This document shows positions 12,099 to 24,226 of a stretch of DNA of 64,000 nt, piece by piece. The position numbers and the translations under genes are program-made. Each line of letters opens with the position of its first letter. The first letter of the stretch is position 1. Below the pieces are notes generated by a model, which saw nothing but the letters and a program-made list of their open reading frames with translations, was not told the origin of the DNA and did not search any database. The DNA comes from Endocalyx cinctus (Eukaryota > Ascomycota > Sordariomycetes > Amphisphaeriales > Apiosporaceae). The stretch lies in the NCBI GenBank assembly GCA_001600455.1, contig BCKC01000001.1, positions 2,816,441 to 2,880,440 of the forward strand, read 5' to 3'.

Positions 12099-12211
12099 GG
12101 GCTTAACTGGGACTCGAACCCAGGGCCTCCTGCATATCTACAATTTCTTAAATTGTATTGGATGTTTCAGGTTATCCCGAAGCAGGAATCATACCACTAG
12201 ACCATTAAGCC
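12099..12211 (-). tRNA. tRNA-Pro(CGG) with 41-nt intron
   Basis: On the minus strand the acceptor arms GGCTTAA (12211..12205) and TTAAGCC (12106..12100) pair, with C as discriminator at 12099. The D-arm TGGTCTAGTGGTATGAT is typical of eukaryotic tRNA-Pro. The anticodon stem is CCTGC/GCAGG and the loop TTCGGG-T contains CGG at 12179..12177. The T-arm is CTGGGTTCGAGTCCCAG. An intron of 41 nt (12175..12135) lies in the canonical place after position 37. The mature tRNA is 72 nt before CCA addition. CGG decodes CCG proline codons. Confidence 0.93.
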
Positions 12212-12399
12212 ATTTACAATTGAAAGCTGATGTCTTATATTGTCTTATATGAATGTCACAAGGCTACCTCCACAAACTGTCAAGTTTTCCCGTTATTTTC
12301 CCGAATATCTTAAGTTCCTAGCATATGAGACGTCAACGTTGCCTTGCTCCTGTGTCTCCCACGTTCATTGATGAACTACAACTTCTTGGATGCAGAGCA

Positions 12400-12926
12400 T
12401 TAATCGAACAGGAGTGTATAAGTCCCAGCACGCATCTTGTCGACGATCACACCTGGATTTTGAGAGGACGCGGCGATATTATCCTCTGAGACGGTGATAA
12501 TTGTTGACAGCTTGTCTGGAAGATGGTCTTTCTTGGAGAATCGGGTGCGTCTAGACATTAGTATATAGTATAAACGGCATAGGGAGCATTCTTGGAAATC
12601 TTTAGATGGGACTTGGGTTCCGTTATAGGAACCCGGAGTCGGTTACATCTATCATTCACCAGCCCAGCAATGACAAGAATGGCTAGAATAGCGCTCCTCC
12701 TAACCATTCTCTCTTAAAACGAGAATATTGTCGTCGGCTGATGCATTACCAACTGCCTTGCGTAACTCAACAGCTCATCGGGCTGCTCAATAGTAACAAG
12801 AAGATTACGTGATGCAAGAGAGATTGAGGTAGAAGTGCCGGAAAGACCGCCGTAACTTCGATACCATGGCTGATCATCGGGACTCGGCGCGCGTTGGCTA
12901 CTAGTAACGTTTCGCGAAGACCTCAA
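12400..12926 (-). pseudogene. Possible relic ORF fragments, unknown family
   Basis: Two minus-strand open stretches lie next to the tRNA. One, ending at 12714, reads …PWYRSYGGLSGTSTSISLAS and then IEQPDELLSYARQL before going out of frame; a sensible continuation (ASADDNILVLRENG) lies in another frame and ends in a stop. The second is a 52-codon ORF (12558..12400) starting MSRRTRFSKKDHLPDKLST and ending MRAGTYTLLFD. The order and strand suggest one gene broken by frameshift, or an unrecognised intron. Family unknown, and chance ORFs cannot be excluded. Confidence 0.2.
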
Positions 12927-14097
12927 GTGGGGAACAAGAGCTCTGACGATTTACGCAAATACCTAGGAGATATTTTTGTTCATTATAGCTATGAACTACA
13001 CTACCTATATGACTTGACCTCGATTAGCTAGATGTTCTTCTAGTGACACACAAGTTTATGGTAGACTATTAGACCTAGCTATTAGCATCGTGTTGACTTA
13101 CCCTAACAATTGTTCCGTCCCAAAGTAGACATATATAATACGTATATCGAATACAAATACTAAAAATAAAGCAACATCATCTGATAGAGAATTGAGCTTT
13201 CTAGCGCATCGCTAAGCATTACACAATGATCATATACTGTAGCAATCTAGATGAGGTCTTAAAAAAAAAAAGGAAAAATACTAAAAAAGCAGACTCATCC
13301 AGAAATTGGATTTAAGAAAAAGGTCTATCGGTTGAAGATGTGAGTTGAGATGGCCGAGAAATTGAGGAACGCCAAGCGTCTGCTAGGCGATTTCTTAGAG
13401 CTGGTCAAAGTCTTAAGTATTAACCTTTGGAGCATTATCGCATGTACGATAACTCTTGTAGCTACAAGTATACGCGTATGTTAGAGAACAAGAAGGAGGA
13501 GAGGTCAAAAGCGAACAAGTCCTCCTTATACATAGTACATTCTTAACGACAAGTCAACGACTATATTGATTGATTTTGTGTCGATCTTCGTCGTAATTGA
13601 CGTAGATAGGAGGCCCAGGTGTGGAAATACGGAAAATCGGATATGAGATTAAATGCGCATCTGTACTTATATTGGCTAGAATGTTCGTGGAGAATTGTAT
13701 AGGAGAGGAAGGAGATTAGAAGAAAAAAAAAAAAAAAGGAGGTCACCCATGTTGAAGTACTACGTATTACACGTACCCAATGAGGCCAATAGACAAGGAT
13801 CGGAGGGCAAAAGAGGCATGCTGCATGAATGGAAAAGTTAAAACCAAGCCTTGGGGGGATTCAACCATTTGTTTACTTGAGGAGAGTATAAAAGTATACT
13901 AAGTAAATTAGTATTCGGTACTAAGTGAAGTACTTATCTCTTAGGCGCTTAGACGCTTAATTGAGTGATATACTACAATACTAAATTTATCTCTAGGTAG
14001 CTAAGTTAGTGGTATAGCTTTACAATACTTATCTACTAAATGGTATTGTTCATTTAAATTTAAGTACCTAAAGTAAGTATACCATCAAGTATCTTTA

Positions 14098-14150
14098 TTT
14101 CTTTATTTTATTTTATTTTATTTATTTTATTTATTTTATTTATTTTATTT
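14098..14150. repeat. TTTTA/TTTA microsatellite
   Basis: This is a short tandem array of TTTTA and TTTA units on the plus strand in an AT-rich spacer. Confidence 0.8.
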
Positions 14151-14964
14151 TCAGAAGCTATTAGACTCCGCGCTACTGCGGTAAAAACCAACTAAAAAAA
14201 TGTGACGCGGCCAAGGTACGTGGGCAGCGGTATGGTCCGTTTTAATTAAAATCAATCAAAATTCCTTTCCTCGTGTTGTACGCTTGTACCATGAAAACGT
14301 TAGTTTAGATGGTATATGTTTTACATAGTATGTATGTCTATACGGATTCTACAAGTCTTCTTTTTCAGATACCTTTAAATCATACATAGTAAATACCTTT
14401 CTCTTAAGAATTTGAAGAATCTGATATTGATTCTGTTCATCCTCTTTTTAACAATCCCGTATAACCGTGTAACCTAGTATTCTAATTTCTTTCCTTTTTT
14501 TTTTCTTCCTTCTTTCTACCACTCCTTTACTTTTTTATATTAACCCTTGTCCTCCCTTTTCTTTTTTCAACCCCAATTTATTATTCAGGGTGAGACTTGT
14601 ACTTGTACGATAGTTGATAGTCTAGGAATCGCTTTAGACCCCTAGCTATCAACATTTTTTAAGTACTTACCGATACGAACAGACCTTGCGTGTCCCAAAG
14701 ATACAAATGAATGGGACAAATACGTGATGGTTTAATTGTTTGTCCTTTTTTTTTCTCTAGTCAACGACCAGAGTAGTACCGTATTGTGGCCCGCTTCACT
14801 TTCCTTCCCATTTGGTCGCCACATCACTTTCTATTCCTAAAGACCCTTATTATTTTTTTTTTAATTTCCTTTGAATTCCAACCCTTCCATTTGTACATCT
14901 TTACTACGACCAAACCTTTTGCGACAGCCTTCCTGCGCTGTCAGTTTCCAACGAAACATTCATC

Positions 14965-16521
14965 ATGGCCGCCGGAAGCGCTCGCATCGTGCGATACCTC
15001 GCACTCGCCTTCGTTGTATGTAGCTTTCCGTCTCTGCTCATTTCGCAGTCCCTCAAATCTTCAAAATTGCCTGCTAATTAGAAATGAAATATTTACAGTC
15101 TCTTGCCGTCCTTTATTTCGTTTCTCATTCTTCCTATGACCGCGTCCAATTAAGCCCCGAAGTCCTTGGCGTCGGCAAAGATGCCTCCAAATTTACGAAG
15201 CCTGAGCAACCTCAGGACATTCCCGCGAGCAACGGAGCTCAAAATGTTCCGGGTTCCGATATTAAGCCGGATGTGATTTCTGGCAGCGGGAGCACAGGAA
15301 ACAGCGGCAGCAAGAACGATGGATCAAACAAAAATCAACCATCCGTGGGTTTCACCGGTATTGACGAAGCTCCAATGGCCCTTACTCCCAGTGACAAGGG
15401 CTGGAACGACTATTTGGGAGCGGCACCTGGTCCTAGAATGAACGCCACTTTCGTTAGTCTTGCTCGAAACAGTGATGTATGGGATATCGCCCGCTCTATC
15501 CGTCAGGTTGAAGATCGTTTCAATCGACGATACAACTATGATTGGGTATTCCTGAACGACGAGCCTTTCGACGACACCTTCAAGAAGGTTACTGCTTCTC
15601 TGGTTTCCGGAAAGACGCACTATGGCACTATCCCCCGCGAACACTGGTCTTTTCCCGAATGGATCGATCAGGAGAAGGCTAAGAAGGTTCGTGAGGATAT
15701 GCAGCAGCGTAAGATCATTTACGGTGACTCCGTCAGCTATCGTCACATGTGCCGTTTTGAGTCCGGTTTCTTCTTCCGCCACGAATTGATGCTGAACTAC
15801 GATTGGTACTGGCGCGTCGAACCCAGCATCGAGCTCTTTTGCGATATCCACTACGATCCCTTCCGATTTATGGCGGAGAACAACAAGAAGTACAGCTTCG
15901 TCCTCAGCTTGTATGAGTACATTGATACCATCCCCACGCTCTGGGATAGCGTGAAGAAATTTATTAAGAACCACCCGGAACACATCGCCAAGGATAATTC
16001 GATGCCCTTCCTCAGTGATGACAAAGGTGAAACTTACAACCTTTGCCATTTCGTAAGTCAAGAATCACCCCAAGCCCTTTCCCCTTCTTTCTAGTACTTA
16101 CATCTATATTAGTGGTCCAACTTCGAAGTGGGTAGCCTCGAGTGGCTCCGATCCAAGGCGTATACCGATTTCTTCGAGTCTCTTGACAAGGACGGTGGTT
16201 TCTTTTATGAAAGATGGGGCGATGCTCCTGTCCATTCGATTGCCGCAGGTATACTGCTGCAGAAGGATGAGATTCAATTCTTCAATGATATTGCCTACTA
16301 TCACATTCCCTTCACCCATTGCCCCACTGGCGAGCAGACTCGTCTAGATCTTCGATGCCACTGCAAGCCTTCCGAGAATTTTGATTGGAAGGCATATTCT
16401 TGTAAGTTATCCTATTCTTCCTATCTCATGTTTCCCAGCTGACACTTCTTCTCTAGGCACTGCAAGATATTTCGATCTCCATGGGCTAGAGAAGCCTAAG
16501 GGATGGCAGGATGAACAATAA
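14965..16521 (+). CDS. Alpha-1,2-mannosyltransferase, KTR/KRE2 family (GT15)
   Basis: Four exons (14965..15015, 15099..16052, 16113..16401, 16457..16521) encode 452 aa. The start gives [17 protein letters not shown] joined to SLAVLYFV, a type II signal anchor split by the first intron. A Ser/Gly/Asn-rich stem (about 50-130) leads to the GT15 domain: [59 protein letters not shown] and, across intron 2, [37 protein letters not shown] and HCPTG follow. Members use GDP-mannose and Mn2+ to extend O- and N-linked mannose chains in the Golgi. Length and motifs are complete. The paralogue within the KTR family cannot be named from sequence alone. Confidence 0.94.
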
Positions 16522-16978
16522 AATATTGCAGATATGACGCAAAACGAGATAAAAACTAAATACAACAACAAAAAAAAAGGCGGGTGTAAAAGTCATTTTA
16601 TGGAACAGTAACAAGTCGCATATCACGATTCCCTGGTTTGCATTATTATCATGGTTTAGGGGTAGGATTATGCCCGGGGTATCTAGAGAGGCCTGGCGTA
16701 TATGGGGAATCAATCACTTCGAATTATAGGTGAAATCGGGTTCTGCTTCACATGTAAATATCAGCTTGCGAATCCAGTTTCAGTGGTCAGGGGTTCTGGC
16801 GAAGAAGTCTATTTTCTCTGTTGTTACATCTATAATATACGTACACCTATGATGAACCTTTTTTTTTCCCGGTTTCCATGTCTAGCTTATCTGTGAAACA
16901 ACACTTGCTAGATTCATATGGAAATGCCAGCCCAATTTGTGATATCTCCCAACTTCCCTTGCCCTCCTGTCAAGACAC
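16522..16978. other. Convergent 3' region
   Basis: This sits between the 3' ends of the mannosyltransferase and the uS12m gene. AT-rich, with an A-rich run near 16568. No gene seen. Confidence 0.5.
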
Positions 16979-17912
16979 CTATTCTGTTGTCGCCTTCTTC
17001 GGCTTTTTCGTGCCGAACTTGCTTCTACTCGACATACGATTCGCGACACCACCCTAACATTAGAGTCATGGTTAGCAAATCCTCATAAGCGTAAAATTCT
17101 TTCTCGTAGATCATGATGAAGTTTAGAACCGCAAGGTGGGGCATCAAAACCAGTTGCACTTCCAAGCTCCCACTGTTCGTTATACTTTTCCCAGCATCGA
17201 CTGGTAAATAACGACGTAGGTTTCTAAAGACAATATAGATATAACTTTAAAAAAAAAAAAAAGTTGAAGTCGAATAAATCAATCATCAAACTCACCAAAT
17301 CTAAAGCGCCCCGAACAAGATGATACCGCACACCGGGACAATCCTGACTACGTCCACCGCGGACGAGGACGACCGAGTGCTGCTGGATGTTGTGACCCTC
17401 GCCCTGGATATAGGCCGTGACCTGCCGGCCCGAGGACAGACGTACACGCGCCGTCTTACGCTCGCCCGAGTTGGGCTTCTTGGGACGCTGGATACCGACT
17501 TTCAGGCACACGCCCTTCTGCTGCGGACAATGCATCTCGGCCAGGGCGGGCGAGACGGCGTGGCGGGCTCGCTGAGGTTTACGACATCCCTGAGACGAGG
17601 AACAAGAAAAGTTAGCGGTAATATTACATGTAATTCGCGAGAATCGTAGGAAGACCTCGGCCACCGATCGCTCCGATAACCAATTGGGTTTGGGGATTTT
17701 TAGGAGTACGGATGAACGTGAATACATATTGGGGGGGGGGGGTCGAGATTCTCGAGGCGGCATACTCTTAAAACCTGGTTCAACGTCGCGTTTTGCGAAG
17801 ATGTCGTCGAAAACGAGGATCGAAGTGCGGGCGACGACAGTAGTTTGGGAAAGGTCGGAGTCGTTTGTCGGGCCACAGTGGGCCAGAGGTATTTTAATAT
17901 CGGCGCCGCCAT
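16979..17912 (-). CDS. MRPS12: Mitochondrial small-subunit ribosomal protein uS12m
   Basis: Three exons (17912..17766, 17589..17296, 17053..16979) encode 171 aa. The start is the ATG at 17912 ([16 protein letters not shown]); the in-frame codon further upstream is TTG. Residues 1-40 are basic and Ser/Thr rich, as in a mitochondrial presequence. The joined sequence [19 protein letters not shown], then [28 protein letters not shown] and the [23 protein letters not shown] junction, is the classic S12 signature. The decoding-loop segment (PNSGERK; S12 KPNS) is intact. The protein sits at the decoding centre of the mitoribosome. Both introns are phase 0. A poly-G run of about 12 lies in the first intron. 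Confidence 0.95.
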
Positions 17913-18627
17913 GATGGGCGCTTTGCTATGGGTCGTCGGTTCGCCGAATACGGGCAATTGGGCGACGTGTCGAGCGTTGGAAGGTCTGCCACCGATTGCG
18001 ATATGTCGAGCTGTGATTCAGATGAGGTTTACTAAATGAAATGAAGAATCATGTTGGAAATGTCTTATTTGGGTTTAGCGTTGAATGTTAAGAGATAAGA
18101 TAACGTAGTAAATCATCTTTTTCGCTGTCAGTTGCAAACGGGCCGCAGAATGTTTTTTTTTTTTTTCCTCCCTTTCACATGCCACTAGCAGATATCCATA
18201 CTGAACACAGCCCTGGAATCGGTACACTATAGTTGACTGGGGGGGCTTCTATGACGGTGATGGCATTGCCCCTGTACACTACTTTAGCCCCATGACCTTT
18301 CCCCAAACTAATCCCTGGTTACTGGATTTTGGGGAAACTGAGGTAATGTTTTTTGGTTATGGCTATCCTCGGCTGTGGGACAGAGAGAGGGACATGAGTA
18401 AGTAAGTACTGTAATCGTGAAGAATCTTTGAATCCCTTCTCTTTCAAACTTTCTTTTCTTATACCAACACCAAGATTGTAAAATTATCTGTGCTTTACTT
18501 TCTCTTCATCTCAAATCAAAATAATAATATAAAAAAAAGAGTTCAACATAAATTGCTCTTGTCGTTATTGCCACCTTGTATCGTTGAATTGTTGATAATA
18601 ACCAACCTACTATCATTAAACTACGCA
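17913..18627. other. Divergent promoter region uS12m / acyl-CoA dehydrogenase
   Basis: These 715 bp separate two mitochondrial genes transcribed away from each other. The region contains T-runs near 18152, a poly-G near 18239 and GTAAGTAAGTA near 18398. No ORF of merit. Confidence 0.5.
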
Positions 18628-20132
18628 ATGTCTACTTCTATTGCAAGAGTACTTAGACCTGCTTTACGGAGGAGTTCCGGTGCTGCCCTTAGACTTCCCA
18701 CTCCGTCAAGATGTCTCCGGCCTACTCAAACGTTTACTTCCCGGCAGTAAGGCTCTCAATTGCACCTAGATGATCGTTCTCCCTTGCTAAATCTTAAATA
18801 TAGGTTGAGGCCGTTCTCGATCACGAGCCGCAAACTTACCGATATAACTGATATCCCCCCCACGCCCATTACGCATATATCTGAGACTGAAACTGCCATG
18901 AAAGAAATGGTGTCCAAATTTGCCAACGACGTCATTTTGCCAAAGGTACGAGACATGGACGAGGCGGAGCAGATGGACCCCGAGATCGTGGAGCAGCTCT
19001 TCGAACAGGGACTTATGGGCGTCGAAATACCCGAAGAATACGGAGGCGCCGGGATGAACTTCACATGCGCCATCATCGGCATTGAGGAATTGGCCCGCGT
19101 GGACCCCAGTGTTAGCGTCCTAGTCGACGTTCACAACACCTTGGTCAACACCGCTGTTCTAAGGTGGGGCAGCACCGATATTAAGAAGCGTTTCCTGCCC
19201 GCTTTAGCTACGGGCACGGTTGGAAGTTTCTGCCTGAGTGAGCCCTCGTCGGGATCCGACGCCTTCGCGCTAGCTACTAAGGCCGTCGAGACGAGCAACG
19301 GATATAAAATATCGGGAAGCAAAATGTGGATCACAAACTCGATGGAGGCTGAATTCTTTATTGTCTTCGCCAACCTCGACCCCAGCAAGGGCCACAGAGG
19401 TATCACCGCCTTTATCGTCGAGAAGGATATGAAGGGTTTCTCCATCGCCAAGAAGGAGAAGAAGTTAGGTATCAAGGCCAGCAGCACTTGCGTCATCAAC
19501 TTTGACGATGTCGAGATCCCCAAGGAGAACCTGCTGGGCGAGAAGGGCCAGGGATACAAATACGCCATCGGGATACTGAACGAGGGACGCATCGGTATCG
19601 CCGCCCAGATGACCGGACTAGCTCTCGGAGCGTGGGAGAACGCGGCCAAATACGTGTGGAACGACCGGAAACAGTTCGGACAGCTCGTCGGCGAATTCCA
19701 GGGCATGCAACACCAGATGGCTCAATCTTACACCGAGATCGCGGCCGCCAGAGCTCTCGTATACAATGCGGCGCGGAAAAAGGAGGCCGGCGAGGACTTC
19801 GTGCGCGACGCCGCTATGGCTAAGCTTTACGCATCTCAGGTCGCCGGTCGCGTGAGCGGACTCGCGATCGAATGGATGGGCGGCATGGGCTTCGTTCGCG
19901 AGGGCTTGGCGGAGAAGTTCTGGCGTGATAGCAAGATCGGCGCCATTTACGAAGGAACCAGTAACATCCAGTAAGTTCCAATTTCTCCCCCCGATTCTTC
20001 TATACCTGAAATACTTGGCTCTTTCACTCTAAGAGGAGTACTTTTATTGGAAAAGGGGCATGACTAACGCTAATTTTACAATGCAGACTAAACACAATCG
20101 CTAAGTTGCTGCAGAAGGAATATACTGCGTAA
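18628..20132 (+). CDS. Acyl-CoA dehydrogenase, short/branched-chain type, mitochondrial
   Basis: Exons 18628..18746, 18804..19970 and 20087..20132 encode 443 aa. Exon 1 (MSTSIARVLRPALRRSSG) is an Arg/Ser-rich mitochondrial presequence, interrupted by the first intron just before RPFSITS. The mature part has the three-domain ACAD fold: an N-terminal helical domain, the FAD/acyl-binding beta domain (CLSEPSSGSDAFA, WITNSMEAEFF) and the C-terminal helical domain. The catalytic base is Glu423 in IYEGTSNIQ, encoded across the last junction. The tail is LNTIAKLLQKEYTA. These enzymes oxidise acyl-CoA to 2-enoyl-CoA and pass electrons to ETF, in isoleucine/valine or short-chain fatty-acid breakdown. 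Best match in mind is SBCAD (ACADSB); chain-length preference is not proven here. Confidence 0.94.
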
Positions 20133-21785
20133 AAGTAGTATTCTGAACTAACGCGATAAAGATGCTCGGTTACTCCGATGAGTCTTTTTACAGATTCCTG
20201 CAGTCCTACGGAGAAAAAAGTCAGATCATCGTAGCATTCTACTAGACTTCGAGGCAGCTGTGGTAAGCATCCGAATAGATGTGATGAGCTGCCAGGGCGG
20301 AGGTCCGGTCAATGGTAATCTAGACAAATGTTGGATCAAACGACAGAGTGATGGCGAGCCTCAACTATATGGGAAAGTTTTGAATTTGAGTTACCGTGCA
20401 GGGTGTTTTGAGTTCCGAATGGATATTGTTTTTAAACATGTATATCATGAAACCAAATCTCTCCCTATGTATAGGTATCTAATATGAACTCAAGTGCTGA
20501 GTATATATAGTACTGGACATATTTTTGATGGAATAGAAAGATTTATACACAACAAGTCATTGCTAAACAATTATACAAAATTCATCATATCGACTGACCA
20601 TTTTTCTTTTTCTTCTTCCCAGTTTAAGCTGGTATATGTGTTATCTATCAGAGTTAGAATCGGGCTCTTATTCTCTTCATCCGTGTGGCTGAGTATGGGT
20701 TGTGCATATATGCTTGGATTTATTGGGTTCTCAGACTGATGTAGGATCAGCTGCATGGTAGTTGGTGTCATTGTTGTATAAGACAAGCTTTGGAGAGAGT
20801 TTCGGTTGCGAGGCAGAGCTTCTAGCTTCTAGCTTCCAACTAAATATAAAATTAAGTGCTGTCCGAACGTTTCCCGTTACGGCTTACAAGTTGGGGTCTA
20901 GACCTTCTGGGCCGTTTCGTCCGATTGACGTCTTCGTGGTTGAAACTATGTAACGATGAGCACCGAGATCGACTATAGACCGCTCGGGACAAGCATGCAG
21001 TACCTATCCGTCATGCCGTTCATCATCCTTCTCAAAAAGGGTGGTCCAGATATAGAAATGGCTCTAAGGCGAAGCTTTCCTAGCTGCAGCGTGTGCCTTA
21101 TTTTAAAGAGCGTCGTAGGAGCGCTGGGGCTTCTTGTTCTTTAAATATGATTACCTAGGTACCTTAGTAAAGAAAACAAGACGACGCTGTTCAACGATAT
21201 ATTATTATATGTAACTTGGACATAAAAAAGGAGGTCAGAGCTAGAGCTTAATGCGATATGGGAATCCAGCTATCTTGAAACTCTCATTTATCGTTGCTTC
21301 ATCCTTACTTGACTCGATACACTTGTCCATACCGTTAGTCACCGAGCTAAGACCTCCCGTATCTCTAACTTGTGGCTTAAAGAGATTATCTACACCCGTT
21401 TAGTCTCCCACCCCTCCTTCCACGGCATAATGGAAGAGCAGTTACGATAGGGCTATCGCCCAGAATTCGAGCTTCGTCGGTAAGGAAAGCTAAAGCCTGG
21501 GGCTGGACCTCATTTTTGAAGCCGCATGGATCCTTCGTTTTAACCGAATTGGACGGTAGGGCTGGAGGTTAAACGAAAGGGAGGACGAAACTAAGTTTAA
21601 CTCGACTGATATATAATCTATTCTTGGGTTGTTGTTGTTGGTGCTGATGATGATCTCTTCCTCTTCCTCATTCTCATTCTTCCGCGGGGAGAGAAGAAGA
21701 AAGAAAAAAGTGTTCGACGAGTATTGGACCTGACGGGATTCATTAAGTTTATATCGCCTTCACGCTCCGTATCGAATATATCAAG
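20133..21785. other. Spacer, no gene seen
   Basis: This AT-rich spacer carries only short ORFs (such as 61-62 codons near 20260-21144) without recognisable features. A pyrimidine/GTT-rich segment at about 21620-21700 precedes the LtrA-type gene and probably belongs to its leader. Confidence 0.45.
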
Positions 21786-24226
21786 ATGTCTATTTACAAC
21801 TCCTTGCCGGTCGAGGAGCCTGAGAATAGTCCTAAGGCTAGCCTCTGCCTGATCAAGAGTCCCGTCATGCTCGGTGAGGGGATTCAACAACCGGTGCCCA
21901 TGCCACCTGCCCATAACGACAGTCAGCAGGACCTCGAGCGGCTTGGAGATCGCTACGATGTAGAGCAAATACCGTATTTCCAAAAGGTTGGTTTCCCTCG
22001 TCTTTCGACAAGCATATCCTATGACATGGCATGAACACGGCCCGGCTAACCTCTTGTGTGCTATTTCAAACAGCATGAAGCCCTGACGATGATGGAGGTA
22101 TTTGCCCATACAAGACACACATACGCCCTTGGCGATATGATTAGGACAGCACAATTAATATAGAATCATCGCAGTTATTCTATGACCTTTGGTTTGTGGC
22201 AAACCTTACGGTGTTCAGTTCGGTAAGACGACCTACCCTATAACTACCCCCGATAACGCACCCTTCACTTCTGATGAGATATTGAGACTTACCATCTGAC
22301 AAATTGCTCAGGCCCATGAAGTTACCAAAGATTCGAAATTATGGTCATATGTTGGCTATATAAGGTACGTACTTTTCTACCCGTATTATAAATTCTATAC
22401 TTCAATATATGGTTGAAGATTGCTCACATGGTCTTCTTATTTCGGTAGCGTCCTATGGTTCAACTGGTTCTTAGTCGCCTTGTTCGATGTGCGATACGTC
22501 ACGGATAGTATTTTTTCACGGGTTGCTCGAACGGTTCACTTGGGAGTTATGGTGGGCTTCTCGGTTGTCGCGTCTCGCTTTGATCCCGAAAATCAGACGG
22601 AATCAGCATTCCAATCTTTGTGTAAGCAATCTACCCAATTCCAAGTGTAACGTTCATCATGAGTCAAAGAAAAGTTCTAATTGCCGGTGGCTGGTCTTAG
22701 CTCTAATCCTCATGGTATCGAGGTTGGTTCTGGTCGTGGAGTATTTGTCCGTGATATGGCATGTTCGCAACTTTAAGCAGGGGAAATCCCCGTTCGCCGT
22801 CGTGGCAGGCATCCACTTCATCGCTGCGATCATGTATCTTGGCATTTCGTTTGGCTTCAAGGAGGATAGGCACAGCAATGCTTTCGTGGCTTGGTATGTC
22901 ATCGCTGTTCTGGAATCACTGCTGCACTTGGGTCTATCTCTTTATTCCAAAGTGCTAAGCTTCAAGCAAACGCACTTGACTGAGCGTATGGTTATCTTGA
23001 CTCTCATTTTCCTAGGTGAAGGTAAGCAACATATATCTATAGCCTGGTTGCATATTACGTTTCTAAGGACCCTGACTGACAATCGCCGACTCTAGGTATC
23101 ATCGATATTATGCATAACATAGTCACAATCGTCAAGAATAATGCGTGGAGTAAGTACCTGGTCAAATTCATGCCTCGTTAAACCCATAGCTTGTGACTCA
23201 AAACTGACTTTGTTATAGCATCCCCGACAATTGGGGTCCTGACGGCGGGTATCGCCACCATCTATATTGTCTTCATGATCTACTCCGACTGGATGTCGAG
23301 CCACATGCATTTGATGGGCCTCCGACAGCTGACGTGGACATTTCTACACTTCCCCTTCCACGTGTTCCTCCTTTTGTTCATCAAGGGCTGCACCCAATTC
23401 GTGTCGTGGTGGAAGCTCCTCGAAGTGCAGAGTTACGCCTTGGATCAAATTTTAAGCACGCCTTCGACCCTGAATAGCAACAACTCGAGCGATTTAGTCA
23501 ACGGCTTGAACGAAACGATCGAGAAAATCTGGTCCACGTACGAGCCCAAGTATGCCGACACGACGCAGGAGGTGAGAAGCATCTTGCGGAACATCTCGAC
23601 GACGCCCGATGACTTGTGGAGCGTGCCCGAGGATCAGTTGGAGCAATCGCCGATCTACGAGTCGCTGATAGAAAACCTCCGGAACCTCTTCGCCACGGTG
23701 ATCAACTCGCTCTTCGCCAATTTCGAAGTCGACCCCTTCGACAAGTCGGAGGGAGGGGTCGAATCGACGGACGAGGCTGATGCGGAGTGGACCGCATACG
23801 AGGAGACGAACGAAAGATTCAAGCTAGTCGTAAGTAGCGAAAACAAACATATATAAAGAAAGAGAACACAAACTAACGCACACACGTCCCCCCTAGTTCC
23901 AATACGTATACCTTACCGCCGGGTTAACCCTCATCACGATGACCATTCTGGAGCTCCTGGCTCGGAGGCGGGGGAAATGGGCCATGTTCGCATACGTCCG
24001 GACGACGCTGTTCTTCGGCATCGGCGTCGGCCTGGCGCTGGTCGACCTCGTCTCGCTGGACGAGGACCGCACCGCCACCTTCATCTCCTCGCCGTGGATC
24101 CTCCCGTTCCTCTGCCTCATCTTCTTCCTCGTGCTCGTCCTCACCCACGTTCCCCGGGTCCCGTCGCTCCTAGTCGTCGCGGACCGCAAGGGAAAGAAGG
24201 AGAAGATGGAAACGAGAGAGGAATAA
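21786..24226 (+). CDS. LtrA-family (low temperature requirement A) membrane protein
   Basis: Nine exons (21786..21986, 22074..22097, 22175..22222, 22312..22364, 22449..22621, 22701..23021, 23096..23149, 23219..23829, 23897..24226) give 604 aa. Exon 2 is only 24 nt. The junction of exons 2 and 3 rebuilds MMELFYDLWFVANLTVF, the hallmark at the start of LtrA domains. Further segments (VLWFNWFLVALFDVRY, SLILMVSRLVLVVEYLSV, FLGEGIIDIMHN, IATIYIVFMIYSDW) are membrane helices, for roughly ten in all. Residues about 340-470 are a long hydrophilic, acidic loop before two last helices, and the tail is basic. The family was named in Listeria for cold growth; its biochemical role in fungi is unknown. Confidence 0.88.

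Larger units (their letters stand above)
12212..14964. other. Long spacer, decayed ORF fragments and TTTTA repeats
   Basis: Minus-strand fragments at 12400-12926 look coding-like (separate entry). Between 13880 and 14060 the sequence is dense in ACTTA/TAAGT/CTTAGG motifs, and 14098-14150 is a TTTTA/TTTA tract. From about 14500 pyrimidine-rich DNA leads into the mannosyltransferase promoter. No other gene is supportable. Confidence 0.45.
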
